Positions 21,970-30,376 of a stretch of 50,919 bases of DNA are shown one piece after another. The stretch comes from Tissierellales bacterium (GTDB lineage Bacteria; Bacillota; Clostridia; Tissierellales; JAOAQY01). The stretch lies in assembly GCA_025210965.1 (NCBI GenBank), contig JAOAQY010000158.1, positions 1-50,919 on the forward strand, given 5' to 3'. The translations under genes were made by a program, and so were the position numbers. The notes below the pieces were generated by a model. The model did not search any database. It was not told the DNA's origin and was given only the letters and a program-made list of their open reading frames with translations. Position 1 is the first letter of the stretch. Every line of letters starts with the position of its first letter.

Positions 21970-21998
21970 TTGTAAAGTAGATGTAAATAAAGTATCAT
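21970..21998 (+). promoter_or_regulatory. Possible promoter of the opp operon
   Basis: -35 TTGTAA (21970-21975), 17-nt spacer, -10 TATCAT (21993-21998). Four and five of six matches to consensus. Other AT-rich candidates exist in this region. Confidence 0.4.
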
Positions 21999-22078
21999 AT
22001 ATGTAGGTTATATCAACTTTTGAACGGATTTGATATGCAAAAAAACTTATTGAGCTTGTAAATTTTGATTCTAATATC

Positions 22079-22093
22079 AATTATCTGAAAATT
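22079..22093 (+). promoter_or_regulatory. CodY-box-like site upstream of oppB
   Basis: AATTATCTGAAAATT differs from the CodY consensus AATTTTCWGAAAATT at one of 15 positions. It is downstream of the putative promoter and 220 nt before oppB, where CodY could block elongation when branched-chain amino acids and GTP are high. Peptide permeases are classic CodY targets in Firmicutes. Confidence 0.5.
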
Positions 22094-22313
22094 TAGGTTA
22101 TGGAAGAATCTAAAAAAATATGATAATTTATTCAGAGCAGATGAGTCATTTAATTAGTGAGTAATGATTGGAAGTTTTAATTTATGAGGGGTATCATAGA
22201 TAAACTTGCAATTATTGTTTATAAACACTAGAGGGGATTAAAGAAATTGGGGGAGGGATGCCGATTAAATTTGTGTCAATGGCACATTAAACTATTACAT
22301 CGGAGGTGTATTT

Positions 22314-23240
22314 ATGCTAAGGTACATTTTAAAAAGAGTTGTTTCGATGTTTGTTACACTTTGGGTAGTTATTACAGTTACGTTTTTCTTGATGCATTCA
22401 ATACCAGGAGATCCGTTTACTAATGAGAAAAAAATACCTGAAGAAATCATGGCGAACTTGAAACACAAATACGGTTTAGATCAACCGTTGATTGTTCAGT
22501 ATGGTAAATATTTGCAAAACTTGACAAAATTAGACTTGGGGATTTCACTTAAATACAAAAATCGTTCGGTTAACGATATGATTTCTGAAGGATTCCCAGA
22601 ATCAGCGAAGTTAGGTATGTCAGCATCGCTATTTGGTATTACAATGGGTATTTTATTAGGTATTATAGCATCCTTGAATCATAAGGGTTTTTGGGATTAT
22701 TTTGTAATATTTATAGCAATAGTCGGGGTATCCGTCCCGAACTTTGTCTTTTCATCCTTGTTCCAGTATGTATTTGGTGTTCAATTAGGGTGGCTACCAG
22801 TTGCTCGTTGGGGAACTCCAGTGCATGTAATTTTGCCAGCTGCGGCATTAGGCTTCAGAATGATTGCATTCCAAGCTCGTATGATGAGAACTAGTATGCT
22901 TGATGTATTGGGACAAGACTATATTAAAACAGCAAAATCTAAAGGACTTACAAAGGCAAGAGTTACTCGCCGTCATGCGATTAGAAATGCTATTTTGCCA
23001 GTTATAACTATTTTGGGTCCATTATTGGCAGCAATGCTTACGGGAACTTTTGTTGTTGAAAAAATATTTGCGATTCCTGGACTTGGTAAGTTCTATATTC
23101 AGAGTATTCAACAAAACGACTTTACAGTAATACTAGGTACTACAGTATTCTACTCGTCAGTACTAGTACTTATGATATTCTTTGTTGATGTTGCCTATGG
23201 ACTTATCGATCCAAGAATTAGATTAGATGAAGGACAATAA
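22314..23240 (+). CDS. oppB: Oligopeptide ABC transporter permease OppB
   Basis: First membrane subunit of a peptide importer (308 residues, six helices). Recognised by the N-terminal LRYILKRVVSMFVTLWVVITVTFFLMHSIPGDPF, KYGLDQPLIVQYGKYL, and the EAA loop region ARMMRTSMLDVLGQDYIKTAKSKGL that docks with the ATPases. Ribosome site ggaggtg. The dipeptide (DppB) and nickel (NikB) subfamilies are similar; the neighbouring peptide-type binding proteins favour peptides. Confidence 0.9.
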   Translation: MLRYILKRVVSMFVTLWVVITVTFFLMHSIPGDPFTNEKKIPEEIMANLKHKYGLDQPLIVQYGKYLQNLTKLDLGISLKYKNRSVNDMISEGFPESAKLGMSASLFGITMGILLGIIASLNHKGFWDYFVIFIAIVGVSVPNFVFSSLFQYVFGVQLGWLPVARWGTPVHVILPAAALGFRMIAFQARMMRTSMLDVLGQDYIKTAKSKGLTKARVTRRHAIRNAILPVITILGPLLAAMLTGTFVVEKIFAIPGLGKFYIQSIQQNDFTVILGTTVFYSSVLVLMIFFVDVAYGLIDPRIRLDEGQ

Positions 23241-23256
23241 GGGGGGACTTAAACGG

Positions 23257-24213
23257 ATGGCTCAAGAAATGAAGCTTGAAAAAGTAGATACTAGTGAAAT
23301 AACTCTAGACAAAAGCATGTTTGTCATTGAGGGAAAAGATATTGAAAAGTCTATGCAAATTAGTAGACCGAGTATGACTTATTGGCAAGATGCGTGGAGA
23401 CGTTTGAAAGAAAATCCAGTTGCCATTGTTGCCTTGATAATGCTGATTGTCATGGTATTGTTTGCTGCTTTTGCTCCAGTACTTAGCAAATATGATCCTA
23501 GTTTTCAGGATTTTACAGCTATAAATAATGCACCTAGTGGAGATCATTGGTTCGGAACAGATACATTAGGTCGTGACTTGTTTGTTAGATGTTGGGTAGG
23601 AGCACGAGTATCATTGGCAATAGCTTTTATCACAGCGTTGATTAACTTCACAATCGGTATTTTCTACGGTGGTGTATCAGGATACAAGGGTGGTACAGTA
23701 GATAACGTTATGATGCGTATTATTGATGTTATATTCTCTATTCCATCAATGCTTTGGATTATATTATTGATGGTTGTTATGGGAGCAGGTTTTTGGACTA
23801 TGATATTAGCTCTTTCTGTTACTGGTTGGGGTGGTATGGCTCGTCTAGTTCGTGGTCAAGTACTACAGCTTAGAGAGATGGAGTTTGTTATGGCAGCTAA
23901 GACATTAGGTGCAGATAGCAAGCGCATTATAGCAAAACACTTGATACCAAATTCTATGGGACCTATTATTATTAACTTAACATTTGCAATTCCAGGCGCA
24001 ATCTTTACAGAAGCGTTCTTAAGTTATATTGGTTTGGGACTTCCACTGCCTATGGCAAGTTGGGGTACTTTGGCTAATGATGGTGCACAAGTATTGTTAA
24101 TGTTCCCATATCAATTGTTCTTCCCATCGTTACTTATCAGTATTACGATGTTGGCATTTAACTTATTGGGAGATGGATTGAGGGATGCACTAGATCCAAG
24201 ACTACGAACTTAG
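23257..24213 (+). CDS. oppC: Oligopeptide ABC transporter permease OppC
   Basis: Second membrane subunit (318 residues from this start). Family segments are WRRLKENPVAIVALIMLIVMVLFAAFAPVLSKYDP, HWFGTDTLGRDLFVRCWVGARVSL and the EAA loop LREMEFVMAAKTLGADSKRIIAKHLIPN. The ATG at 23257 has AAGGGGGGA 9 nt upstream; an in-frame ATG at 23227 would overlap oppB by 14 nt but lacks a ribosome site. Pairs with OppB to form the translocation pore. Confidence 0.9.
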   Translation: MAQEMKLEKVDTSEITLDKSMFVIEGKDIEKSMQISRPSMTYWQDAWRRLKENPVAIVALIMLIVMVLFAAFAPVLSKYDPSFQDFTAINNAPSGDHWFGTDTLGRDLFVRCWVGARVSLAIAFITALINFTIGIFYGGVSGYKGGTVDNVMMRIIDVIFSIPSMLWIILLMVVMGAGFWTMILALSVTGWGGMARLVRGQVLQLREMEFVMAAKTLGADSKRIIAKHLIPNSMGPIIINLTFAIPGAIFTEAFLSYIGLGLPLPMASWGTLANDGAQVLLMFPYQLFFPSLLISITMLAFNLLGDGLRDALDPRLRT

Positions 24214-24226
24214 GGAGGCGAAAAGC

Positions 24227-25252
24227 ATGGAAAATAAAGACAACATTTTGTTGGAAGTTAAAAATCTTAAAGTATCATTTGATACCTATGCAGGTGAAGT
24301 CCAAGCTGTTCGTGGAGTGGATTTTCACTTAGAAAAGGGTGAAACATTGGCTATCGTTGGGGAGTCAGGATGTGGAAAGTCAGTAACATCTCAATCTCTA
24401 ATGAAATTGATACCAATGCCACCAGGAAGAATTAAAGATGGAGAAATCTTATTTGATGGACAGAACATAGTTGATTTTACAGAAGGTCAAATGCAGGACG
24501 TACGTGGTAGTGAAATCAGTATGATATTCCAAGATCCTATGACTTCATTAAATCCAACTATGAAGATATCAAAGCAGATTATGGAGGGATTGATTAAGCA
24601 TCAAGGCATGACAAAAGAACAGGCTCACGAAAGAGCTGTTGAGATGCTTAGACTTGTTGGTATACCTTCTCCTGAGACTCGTGTAGATCAATACCCACAT
24701 GAATTTAGTGGTGGTATGAGACAGAGAGCTATGATTGCTATAGCGCTTTCATGTAACCCTAAATTATTGATTGCAGATGAGCCAACAACTGCGTTAGATG
24801 TTACTATACAAGCTCAAATTTTGGAGTTAATGCAGGAGCTTCAAGATAAATTAGATACAGCTATTATAATGATTACTCATGACTTGGGTGTTGTTGCAAA
24901 CATGGCTAAGAGAGTAGCAGTAATGTATGCTGGTAAAATAATTGAAACAGGAACACTTGATGAGATATTCAAAACGCCTCATCATCCATATACTTGGGGA
25001 CTACTTCTTTCTGTTCCTAGAATTGATGCAAATAATAAGGAGGAACTTGCTCCAATCGTTGGTCAGCCACCAGATTTATTTGCACCACCTAAAGGATGTC
25101 CATTTGCAGCTAGATGCGATTATGCAATGCCAATATGTAAAGAGGAGTATCCTGAAAAAACTGATTTATCGGACACTCACTACGTACATTGCTGGTTAGA
25201 GCATGATATGGCGCCAAAAGTAGAATGTCCTTTGCATAAGGAGGCGGAATAG
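24227..25252 (+). CDS. oppD: Oligopeptide ABC transporter ATP-binding protein OppD
   Basis: Cytosolic ATPase (341 residues) energising peptide import. Walker A GESGCGKS, Q-loop FQDPMTSLNP, signature FSGGMRQR, Walker B LLIADEPTTALD and the H-loop ITHDLGVV are intact. The C-terminal Cys-rich oligopeptide-ATPase extension (CPFAARCDYAMPIC) is present. It abuts oppF, with the TAG stop directly followed by the oppF ATG. Confidence 0.93.
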   Translation: MENKDNILLEVKNLKVSFDTYAGEVQAVRGVDFHLEKGETLAIVGESGCGKSVTSQSLMKLIPMPPGRIKDGEILFDGQNIVDFTEGQMQDVRGSEISMIFQDPMTSLNPTMKISKQIMEGLIKHQGMTKEQAHERAVEMLRLVGIPSPETRVDQYPHEFSGGMRQRAMIAIALSCNPKLLIADEPTTALDVTIQAQILELMQELQDKLDTAIIMITHDLGVVANMAKRVAVMYAGKIIETGTLDEIFKTPHHPYTWGLLLSVPRIDANNKEELAPIVGQPPDLFAPPKGCPFAARCDYAMPICKEEYPEKTDLSDTHYVHCWLEHDMAPKVECPLHKEAE

Positions 25253-26224
25253 ATGTCGGATAATAAAACATTGATAGAAGTAAGAAACCTGAGAAAGCAT
25301 TTCCACGTTGGAAAAGACGCGGTATTAAAAGCTGTTGATGGAGTGGATTTTGCTATCAAGGAAGGCGAGACTTTAGGTCTTGTTGGAGAATCTGGTTGCG
25401 GTAAATCAACAACTGGAAGAACAATAATAAGATTGTATGATGCAACAGAAGGTGATGTTATATTTGAAGGAGCAGATGTTCATAAATTGAATAAGAGAGA
25501 TCTTAAAGAATTTACGAAATCAGCTCAGATGATATTCCAAGATCCATATGCATCACTAAATCCAAGAATGACGGTTACTGATATAATTGGTGAAGGCATT
25601 GATATTCACGGGATTTACAACGGAAAGAAAAGACAAGAACGTATTTATGAATTACTTGAACTAGTAGGATTGAATAGAGAGCATGCTAATAGATTTCCAC
25701 ATGAATTTAGTGGTGGTCAGAGACAGCGTATAGGTATAGCTAGAGCTTTAGCTATTGAACCTAAATTTATAGTGTGTGATGAGCCTATTTCTGCTCTAGA
25801 TGTATCTATTCAGGCACAGGTAGTTAACTTGCTTATAGAGCTTCAAGAAAAGTTAGGATTAACTTACTTATTTATAGCTCATGATTTGAGTATGGTTAAG
25901 CATATATCAGATCGTATAGCAGTTATGTATTTGGGAAAAGTAGTTGAGCTTACAACTAGTGCAGAATTGTATGAGAAGCCAATGCATCCATATACTCAAG
26001 CGTTACTTTCTGCGATTCCGATACCAGATCCAGAGATTGAAAGAACTAGACAGCGAATCATACTTGAGGGAGATGTTCCTAGTCCTATAAATCCTAAGCC
26101 AGGATGTAGATTTGCTTCTCGTTGTCAGTACGCTAAAGATATATGTAGAGAAAAAGATCCAGAATACAGAGAAGTTGAACCAGGACACTTTGTATCTTGT
26201 CACTTAGTTGGCAAAGAAATTTAA
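25253..26224 (+). CDS. oppF: Oligopeptide ABC transporter ATP-binding protein OppF
   Basis: Partner ATPase of OppD (323 residues). Walker A GESGCGKS, Q-loop FQDPYASLNPRM, signature FSGGQRQR, Walker B FIVCDEPISALD, H-loop IAHDLSMV, then the Cys-rich C-terminal segment CRFASRCQYAKDIC. Immediately adjacent to oppD and followed by a strong terminator, so oppBCDF is one transcription unit and the binding proteins are transcribed separately. Confidence 0.93.
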   Translation: MSDNKTLIEVRNLRKHFHVGKDAVLKAVDGVDFAIKEGETLGLVGESGCGKSTTGRTIIRLYDATEGDVIFEGADVHKLNKRDLKEFTKSAQMIFQDPYASLNPRMTVTDIIGEGIDIHGIYNGKKRQERIYELLELVGLNREHANRFPHEFSGGQRQRIGIARALAIEPKFIVCDEPISALDVSIQAQVVNLLIELQEKLGLTYLFIAHDLSMVKHISDRIAVMYLGKVVELTTSAELYEKPMHPYTQALLSAIPIPDPEIERTRQRIILEGDVPSPINPKPGCRFASRCQYAKDICREKDPEYREVEPGHFVSCHLVGKEI

Positions 26225-26234
26225 ATTTGTATTT

Positions 26235-26267
26235 AAGAGTTTTCCTTTAAGGAAAACTCTTTTTTTT
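26235..26267 (+). terminator. Rho-independent terminator of oppBCDF
   Basis: AGAGTTTTCC (26236-26245) pairs with GGAAAACTCT (26251-26260), followed by seven T residues. Confidence 0.92.
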
Positions 26268-26386
26268 ATTCAAAAAAAGCGCAAAATAAACAGATTGGTG
26301 AGTGGCGCATTAGAAATATGAAAACTAAGAACAGTAAAAGTCAAAGTGATATCAGATGCCGAATGTTACAAAAAAGACATTTATCA

Positions 26387-26415
26387 TTGACAAAATATTA
26401 AGAATTCTTTATAAT
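26387..26415 (+). promoter_or_regulatory. Consensus promoter of the first oppA gene
   Basis: -35 TTGACA (26387-26392), 17-nt spacer, -10 TATAAT (26410-26415). Perfect match to the sigma-A consensus, which predicts strong expression of the binding protein relative to the permease genes. Confidence 0.9.
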
Positions 26416-26468
26416 TAAAGAAAGTTGTTAAGGAAAAGTTATAATTAAAAAGAGGGGGAAAAATGTGA

Positions 26469-28196
26469 ATGAAAAAAAATAAGGTATTGGCATTTGTTAT
26501 GGCAGCAGCATTATCTCTATCGGTATTATTGACAGGTTGCGCAGGAGGGCAAGAAACTTCTAAAGAGGAAACAAAAGAAACAGAGACTAAAGTTGAAGAA
26601 AAAAAAGAAGTTGCTGAGGAACAAGGGGAAAAATTGGCAGCAGAGCAGGTATTGAGAATAAATTGGGGAGCTAATCCGCCAGACTTATATCCGCAAACAG
26701 CAACGGATACAGTTTCATTCCAGGTTATAAATGCAGCATATGAAGGTTTAGTAAGATTACAAGCAGATGGCAAAGCTTATCAAGATACTGGACTTGCAAA
26801 ATCTTGGGAAGTAAGTGAAGACGGATTAGTGTATACTTTTAAATTGAGAGATGCAAAATGGTCAGATGGAACGAAAATTACAGCTAATGATTTTGAATAT
26901 GCGTGGAAAACTGCACTAGATCCTGCGACCGCATCTCAATATGCATATATGCTTTACCATGTAAAAGGTGGAGAAGCTTACAATGCAGGAGAAGGTAAAG
27001 TAGAAGATGTAGGTGTCAAAGCGGTTGATGAAAAAACACTAGAGGTTACACTGGAAAGACCAACTCCATTTTTTGCTAGTTTGACATCATTTATCACATA
27101 TTTACCAGCACAAAAAGCAGCTATTGAAAAACATGGTGTAGATAAGTATGGTGCTGCGATAGAAAACATGGTTTTTTCAGGTCCATTTAAGATTACAGAA
27201 TGGGTTCAAGAGCAAAAATTAGTTCTTGAAAAGAATGAAATGTATTGGGATAAAGATTCAGTGAAACTTGATAAGATTGTTGGAGATATGATAGTAGATA
27301 CAAATACACCAGTAAATCTTTATGAGACAGATGAATTAGATGCAATTACAGTTCAGACTGAATATTTAGCTAAATATAGAACGTCACCAGATTTTGCAAG
27401 CTATGCAAACGCAGTTACGTGGTACTTGCAATTTAACTGTGAAGATGAATTCTTTGGAAATGAAAAAATCAGAAGAGCATTTTCACTAGCTGTTGATCGT
27501 CAAGGTTTCGTTGACAATATTTTGGCAAATGGTTCTAAGGTTGCTATGGGACTAGTTCCTTATGATATGCCGGGGTTGTCTTCAGGTGGAGATTTTAGAG
27601 CTCAATCAGGAGACCACATCAAGGATATTGGAACAGAGGGGCAGGCAGCTATAGATGAAGCTAATAAATTGTTGGAAGAAGGATTAGCTGAGATTGGAAA
27701 AACTAAAGATGAATTGGCATCACATGTGACTTATTTGACAGGTGATTCTGATATATCTAAGAAAATCGCGCAGGCATTCCAGCAAATGTGGAAACAAAAT
27801 TTAGGTATAGAGCCACCTATAGAAGCAGTTACTTTTAAAATTAGATTAGAGAGATACGATAATAGAGATTATACGTTAACAATGGCAGGTTGGGGAGCAG
27901 ATTACAATGACCCAATGACGTTTATGGATTTATTTGTTACTGGCGGTGGACAAAATACTGCTTCTTGGTCAAATGCAGAGTTTGATGCTTTGATTGATAA
28001 AGCATATAATACTGTTGGTGATGAAAGAATGCAGGCAATGATTGATGCAGAAAGAATTTTATTTGAAGAGCTACCCATAGCGCCTATATACTTTAGAGCT
28101 AGAAATGTAGTTCAGAGAGATTATGTAAAAGGTTGGGTAAGATTCCCTGTTGGCGTTGACAACGAGTGGAAATGGACTTATCTTTTAGAACACTAG
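26469..28196 (+). CDS. oppA: Peptide-binding lipoprotein OppA, first copy
   Basis: Family-5 extracellular solute-binding protein of 575 residues that captures peptides for OppBCDF. The signal peptide ends at the lipobox LTGC (Cys24), followed by a Lys/Glu-rich linker. Family segments include AAYEGLVRLQADGKAYQDTGLAKSW, TFKLRDAKWSDGTKITANDFEYAWK and GWGADYNDPMTF. It is very similar to the next gene over its whole length. In the usual P-x-L-D-P-Q segment it has DLYPQ, that is, Tyr where the second copy has Asp, and linker and C-terminal differences suggest divergence in ligand range. Own promoter and terminator. Confidence 0.92.
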   Translation: MKKNKVLAFVMAAALSLSVLLTGCAGGQETSKEETKETETKVEEKKEVAEEQGEKLAAEQVLRINWGANPPDLYPQTATDTVSFQVINAAYEGLVRLQADGKAYQDTGLAKSWEVSEDGLVYTFKLRDAKWSDGTKITANDFEYAWKTALDPATASQYAYMLYHVKGGEAYNAGEGKVEDVGVKAVDEKTLEVTLERPTPFFASLTSFITYLPAQKAAIEKHGVDKYGAAIENMVFSGPFKITEWVQEQKLVLEKNEMYWDKDSVKLDKIVGDMIVDTNTPVNLYETDELDAITVQTEYLAKYRTSPDFASYANAVTWYLQFNCEDEFFGNEKIRRAFSLAVDRQGFVDNILANGSKVAMGLVPYDMPGLSSGGDFRAQSGDHIKDIGTEGQAAIDEANKLLEEGLAEIGKTKDELASHVTYLTGDSDISKKIAQAFQQMWKQNLGIEPPIEAVTFKIRLERYDNRDYTLTMAGWGADYNDPMTFMDLFVTGGGQNTASWSNAEFDALIDKAYNTVGDERMQAMIDAERILFEELPIAPIYFRARNVVQRDYVKGWVRFPVGVDNEWKWTYLLEH

Positions 28197-28229
28197 AATT
28201 TTAAGAATAATAATATATTAAGTTCATGA

Positions 28230-28266
28230 AAGAAACATCTAGCTCACGGCTAGATGTTTCTTTTTC
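28230..28266 (+). terminator. Rho-independent terminator of the first oppA gene
   Basis: A perfect stem with AAACATCTAGC on the left and GCTAGATGTTT on the right around a 5-nt loop, then TTTTTCTT. Confidence 0.92.
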
Positions 28267-28370
28267 TTAATAAAAATATTTCGAAAAAGAAATAATAATT
28301 ACAAAAAAGCAACATTCCTTGCGTGAAAACTAGAAAAATGTTAAAATTGCATCATAAATATTACACAACA

Positions 28371-28399
28371 TTGACCAAAATGTAATAAAATTATATAAA
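28371..28399 (+). promoter_or_regulatory. Promoter of the second oppA gene
   Basis: -35 TTGACC (28371-28376), 17-nt spacer, -10 TATAAA (28394-28399). One mismatch in each box. The transcript has a leader of about 75 nt. Confidence 0.75.
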
Positions 28400-28482
28400 A
28401 AAGGTAAATGTTAAATTATTCAGTTATCCATCAATTAATTGGGTAAGAGAATAAAAGTAATAAAAAAAGAGGGGGAAAACAA

Positions 28483-30228
28483 ATGAAGAAGACTAAGTTA
28501 TTAGCAGTATTGTTAGCAGCAGCTATGTCTATGTCAGTTGTTCTTACAGGTTGCGGCGGAGGGAATGCACCTGCGGAGCCAGAAAAGAAAGAAGAAGTAA
28601 CTCAAACATCAACAGATGCAGAGAAGAAAGAAGAGACAAAGGATAGTGCAACCGACGGGGAAGAGAAGTTAGCAGCGGAGCAAGTCCTTAGAATTAACTG
28701 GGGATCGAATCCACCAGATTTAGATCCACAAACTACTACAGATCAGGTATCGTTTGAAGTGGTAAATGCTTGCTACGAAGGTTTAGTAAGATTACAGCCA
28801 GATGGTAAGGCATACCAAGATACAGGCCTTGCAAAATCTTGGGAAATCAGTGAAGATAAAATGACTTATAAGTTTATGCTGAGAGATGCAAAGTGGACTG
28901 ATGGTACTCCAATAACAGCAGAAGATTTTGAGTATGCTTGGAAGAGAGCTTTAGATCCTGCTACTGCATCACAATATGCTTATATGCTTTATCATATAAA
29001 AGGAGCTCAGGCATATAATGCAGGAGAGGGTAGCGCAGACGATGTTGCTATCAAAGCACTAGATGAAAAAACACTAGAGGTTACACTAGAAAGACCAACT
29101 CCATTCTTTGCTAGTTTGACATCATTTATCACATATTTGCCAGCACAAAAAGCTGCTATCGAAAAACATGGTGATAAATACACTTCAGATGTAGCAAACA
29201 TGGTATTCTCGGGACCATTTAAAATTACTGAATGGGTTCAAGAACAGAAATTAACGCTTGAAAAGAATGAAATGTATTGGGATAAAGAAAATGTTAAATT
29301 AGATCGTATTGAAGGCGATATGATTATTGACATCAATACTCCTATAAATCTATATGAGACAAATGAATTAGATGCTATTGCAGTACAGACAGAGTACTTA
29401 GCTAAATACAGAACTTCTCCAGAATTTGGTAATTTAGCTATAGCAACTACATGGTATTTACAATATAACTGCGAAGATCCATTCTTCTCAAATGAGAAAA
29501 TCAGACATGCATTTTCTATGGCAGTTAATAGAAAAGCATTTGTTGACAATGTATTAGCTAATGGATCACAAGTAGCTAGTGGTTTAGTACCTGGAAACAT
29601 GCCTGGTAAATCAGGTGGTGGAGATTTCAGAACTCAATCTGGTGAATTTGTTAAAGATGCCGGTACAGATGGACAAGCAGCAATAGATGAAGCAAACAAA
29701 TTATTAGATGAAGGTTTAGCAGAAATCGGAAAAACTAGAGAAGAGTTAGCAGCACATGTATCATATTTGACAGGAGAATCTGATGTTGCTAAGAAATGGG
29801 CACAGGCATTCCAACAAATGTGGAAACAAAATTTAGGACTTGAAGTTCCTATTGAAACAGTATCGTTCAAAATTAGATTAGAGCGTTACAACAATAAAGA
29901 CTTTACACTTACAATGGCAGGTTGGGGAGCAGATTACAATGACCCAATGACATTCATGGACTTATTTGTTACAGGTGGCGGACAGAATACAGCATACTGG
30001 TCAAATCCAGAGTTTGATGCTTTGATTGAAAAAGCTACAAACACAACAGGTGATGAAAGAATGCAAGCTATGATAGATGCAGAGAAGATATTGCTTGATG
30101 AACAACCAATTTCACCAATATACTTTAAAGCTAGAAACTTCGTACAGAGAGATTATGTTAAAGGTTGGGTAAGATACTCTGTAGGTGTTGATAATGAGTG
30201 GAAGTGGACTTATTTAACAGAACATTAG
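28483..30228 (+). CDS. oppA: Peptide-binding lipoprotein OppA, second copy
   Basis: A 581-residue family-5 binding protein with lipobox LTGC and a longer Glu/Lys/Thr linker than the first copy. The conserved PPDLDPQ segment is intact here. It shares long identical blocks with the first copy, for example LERPTPFFASLTSFITYLPA and LTMAGWGADYNDPMTFMDLF, so the pair arose by tandem duplication. It has its own promoter and a UUCG-type terminator. It most likely serves the same OppBCDF permease with a different peptide preference. Confidence 0.92.
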   Translation: MKKTKLLAVLLAAAMSMSVVLTGCGGGNAPAEPEKKEEVTQTSTDAEKKEETKDSATDGEEKLAAEQVLRINWGSNPPDLDPQTTTDQVSFEVVNACYEGLVRLQPDGKAYQDTGLAKSWEISEDKMTYKFMLRDAKWTDGTPITAEDFEYAWKRALDPATASQYAYMLYHIKGAQAYNAGEGSADDVAIKALDEKTLEVTLERPTPFFASLTSFITYLPAQKAAIEKHGDKYTSDVANMVFSGPFKITEWVQEQKLTLEKNEMYWDKENVKLDRIEGDMIIDINTPINLYETNELDAIAVQTEYLAKYRTSPEFGNLAIATTWYLQYNCEDPFFSNEKIRHAFSMAVNRKAFVDNVLANGSQVASGLVPGNMPGKSGGGDFRTQSGEFVKDAGTDGQAAIDEANKLLDEGLAEIGKTREELAAHVSYLTGESDVAKKWAQAFQQMWKQNLGLEVPIETVSFKIRLERYNNKDFTLTMAGWGADYNDPMTFMDLFVTGGGQNTAYWSNPEFDALIEKATNTTGDERMQAMIDAEKILLDEQPISPIYFKARNFVQRDYVKGWVRYSVGVDNEWKWTYLTEH

Positions 30229-30236
30229 AAACTACT

Positions 30237-30264
30237 AAAGAGAGGGCTTCGGCCCTCTCTTTTA
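30237..30264 (+). terminator. Rho-independent terminator of the second oppA gene
   Basis: GAGAGGGC-TTCG-GCCCTCTC followed by TTTT; a GC-rich stem with the stable UUCG tetraloop. Confidence 0.95.
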
Positions 30265-30312
30265 AATTGTTTAAATTTAGATATAAAAAGTGAATAAATT
30301 AGATGAAATTGA

Positions 30313-30341
30313 TTAAAAATAGCGGATAAATGTGCTATAGT
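30313..30341 (+). promoter_or_regulatory. Probable promoter of the amidase operon
   Basis: -35 TTAAAA (30313-30318), 17-nt spacer, extended -10 TGCTATAGT with TATAGT at 30336-30341. It is 35 nt before the TTG start. Confidence 0.5.
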
Positions 30342-30376
30342 GTACATAGAAGAATACGTAAAAAAGAGGTGTAGTA

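Larger units (their letters stand above)
21676..22313 (+). other. Long AT-rich intergenic region before oppB
   Basis: About 640 bases without a gene-like reading frame. It contains a possible hairpin near 21713-21746 (ACATAAT/ATTATGT), a promoter-like pair at 21970-21998 and a CodY-like box at 22079-22093. If that promoter is used, the oppB leader is about 310 nt. Apart from these I see no recognised RNA or repeat. Confidence 0.5.

Noticed and set aside
22196..22243. Possible 15-codon leader peptide (ATGAGGGG...) before oppB
   Set aside because: No Shine-Dalgarno upstream, and no terminator/antiterminator pair nearby that would make it an attenuator.
26384..26773. 129-residue minus-strand frame over the first oppA start
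   Set aside because: It covers a consensus plus-strand promoter and signal peptide; no ribosome site or family features.
26469..30228. Composite mobile element flanked by the two oppA copies
   Set aside because: The copies are diverged full genes with individual promoters and terminators; no transposase or terminal inverted repeats.
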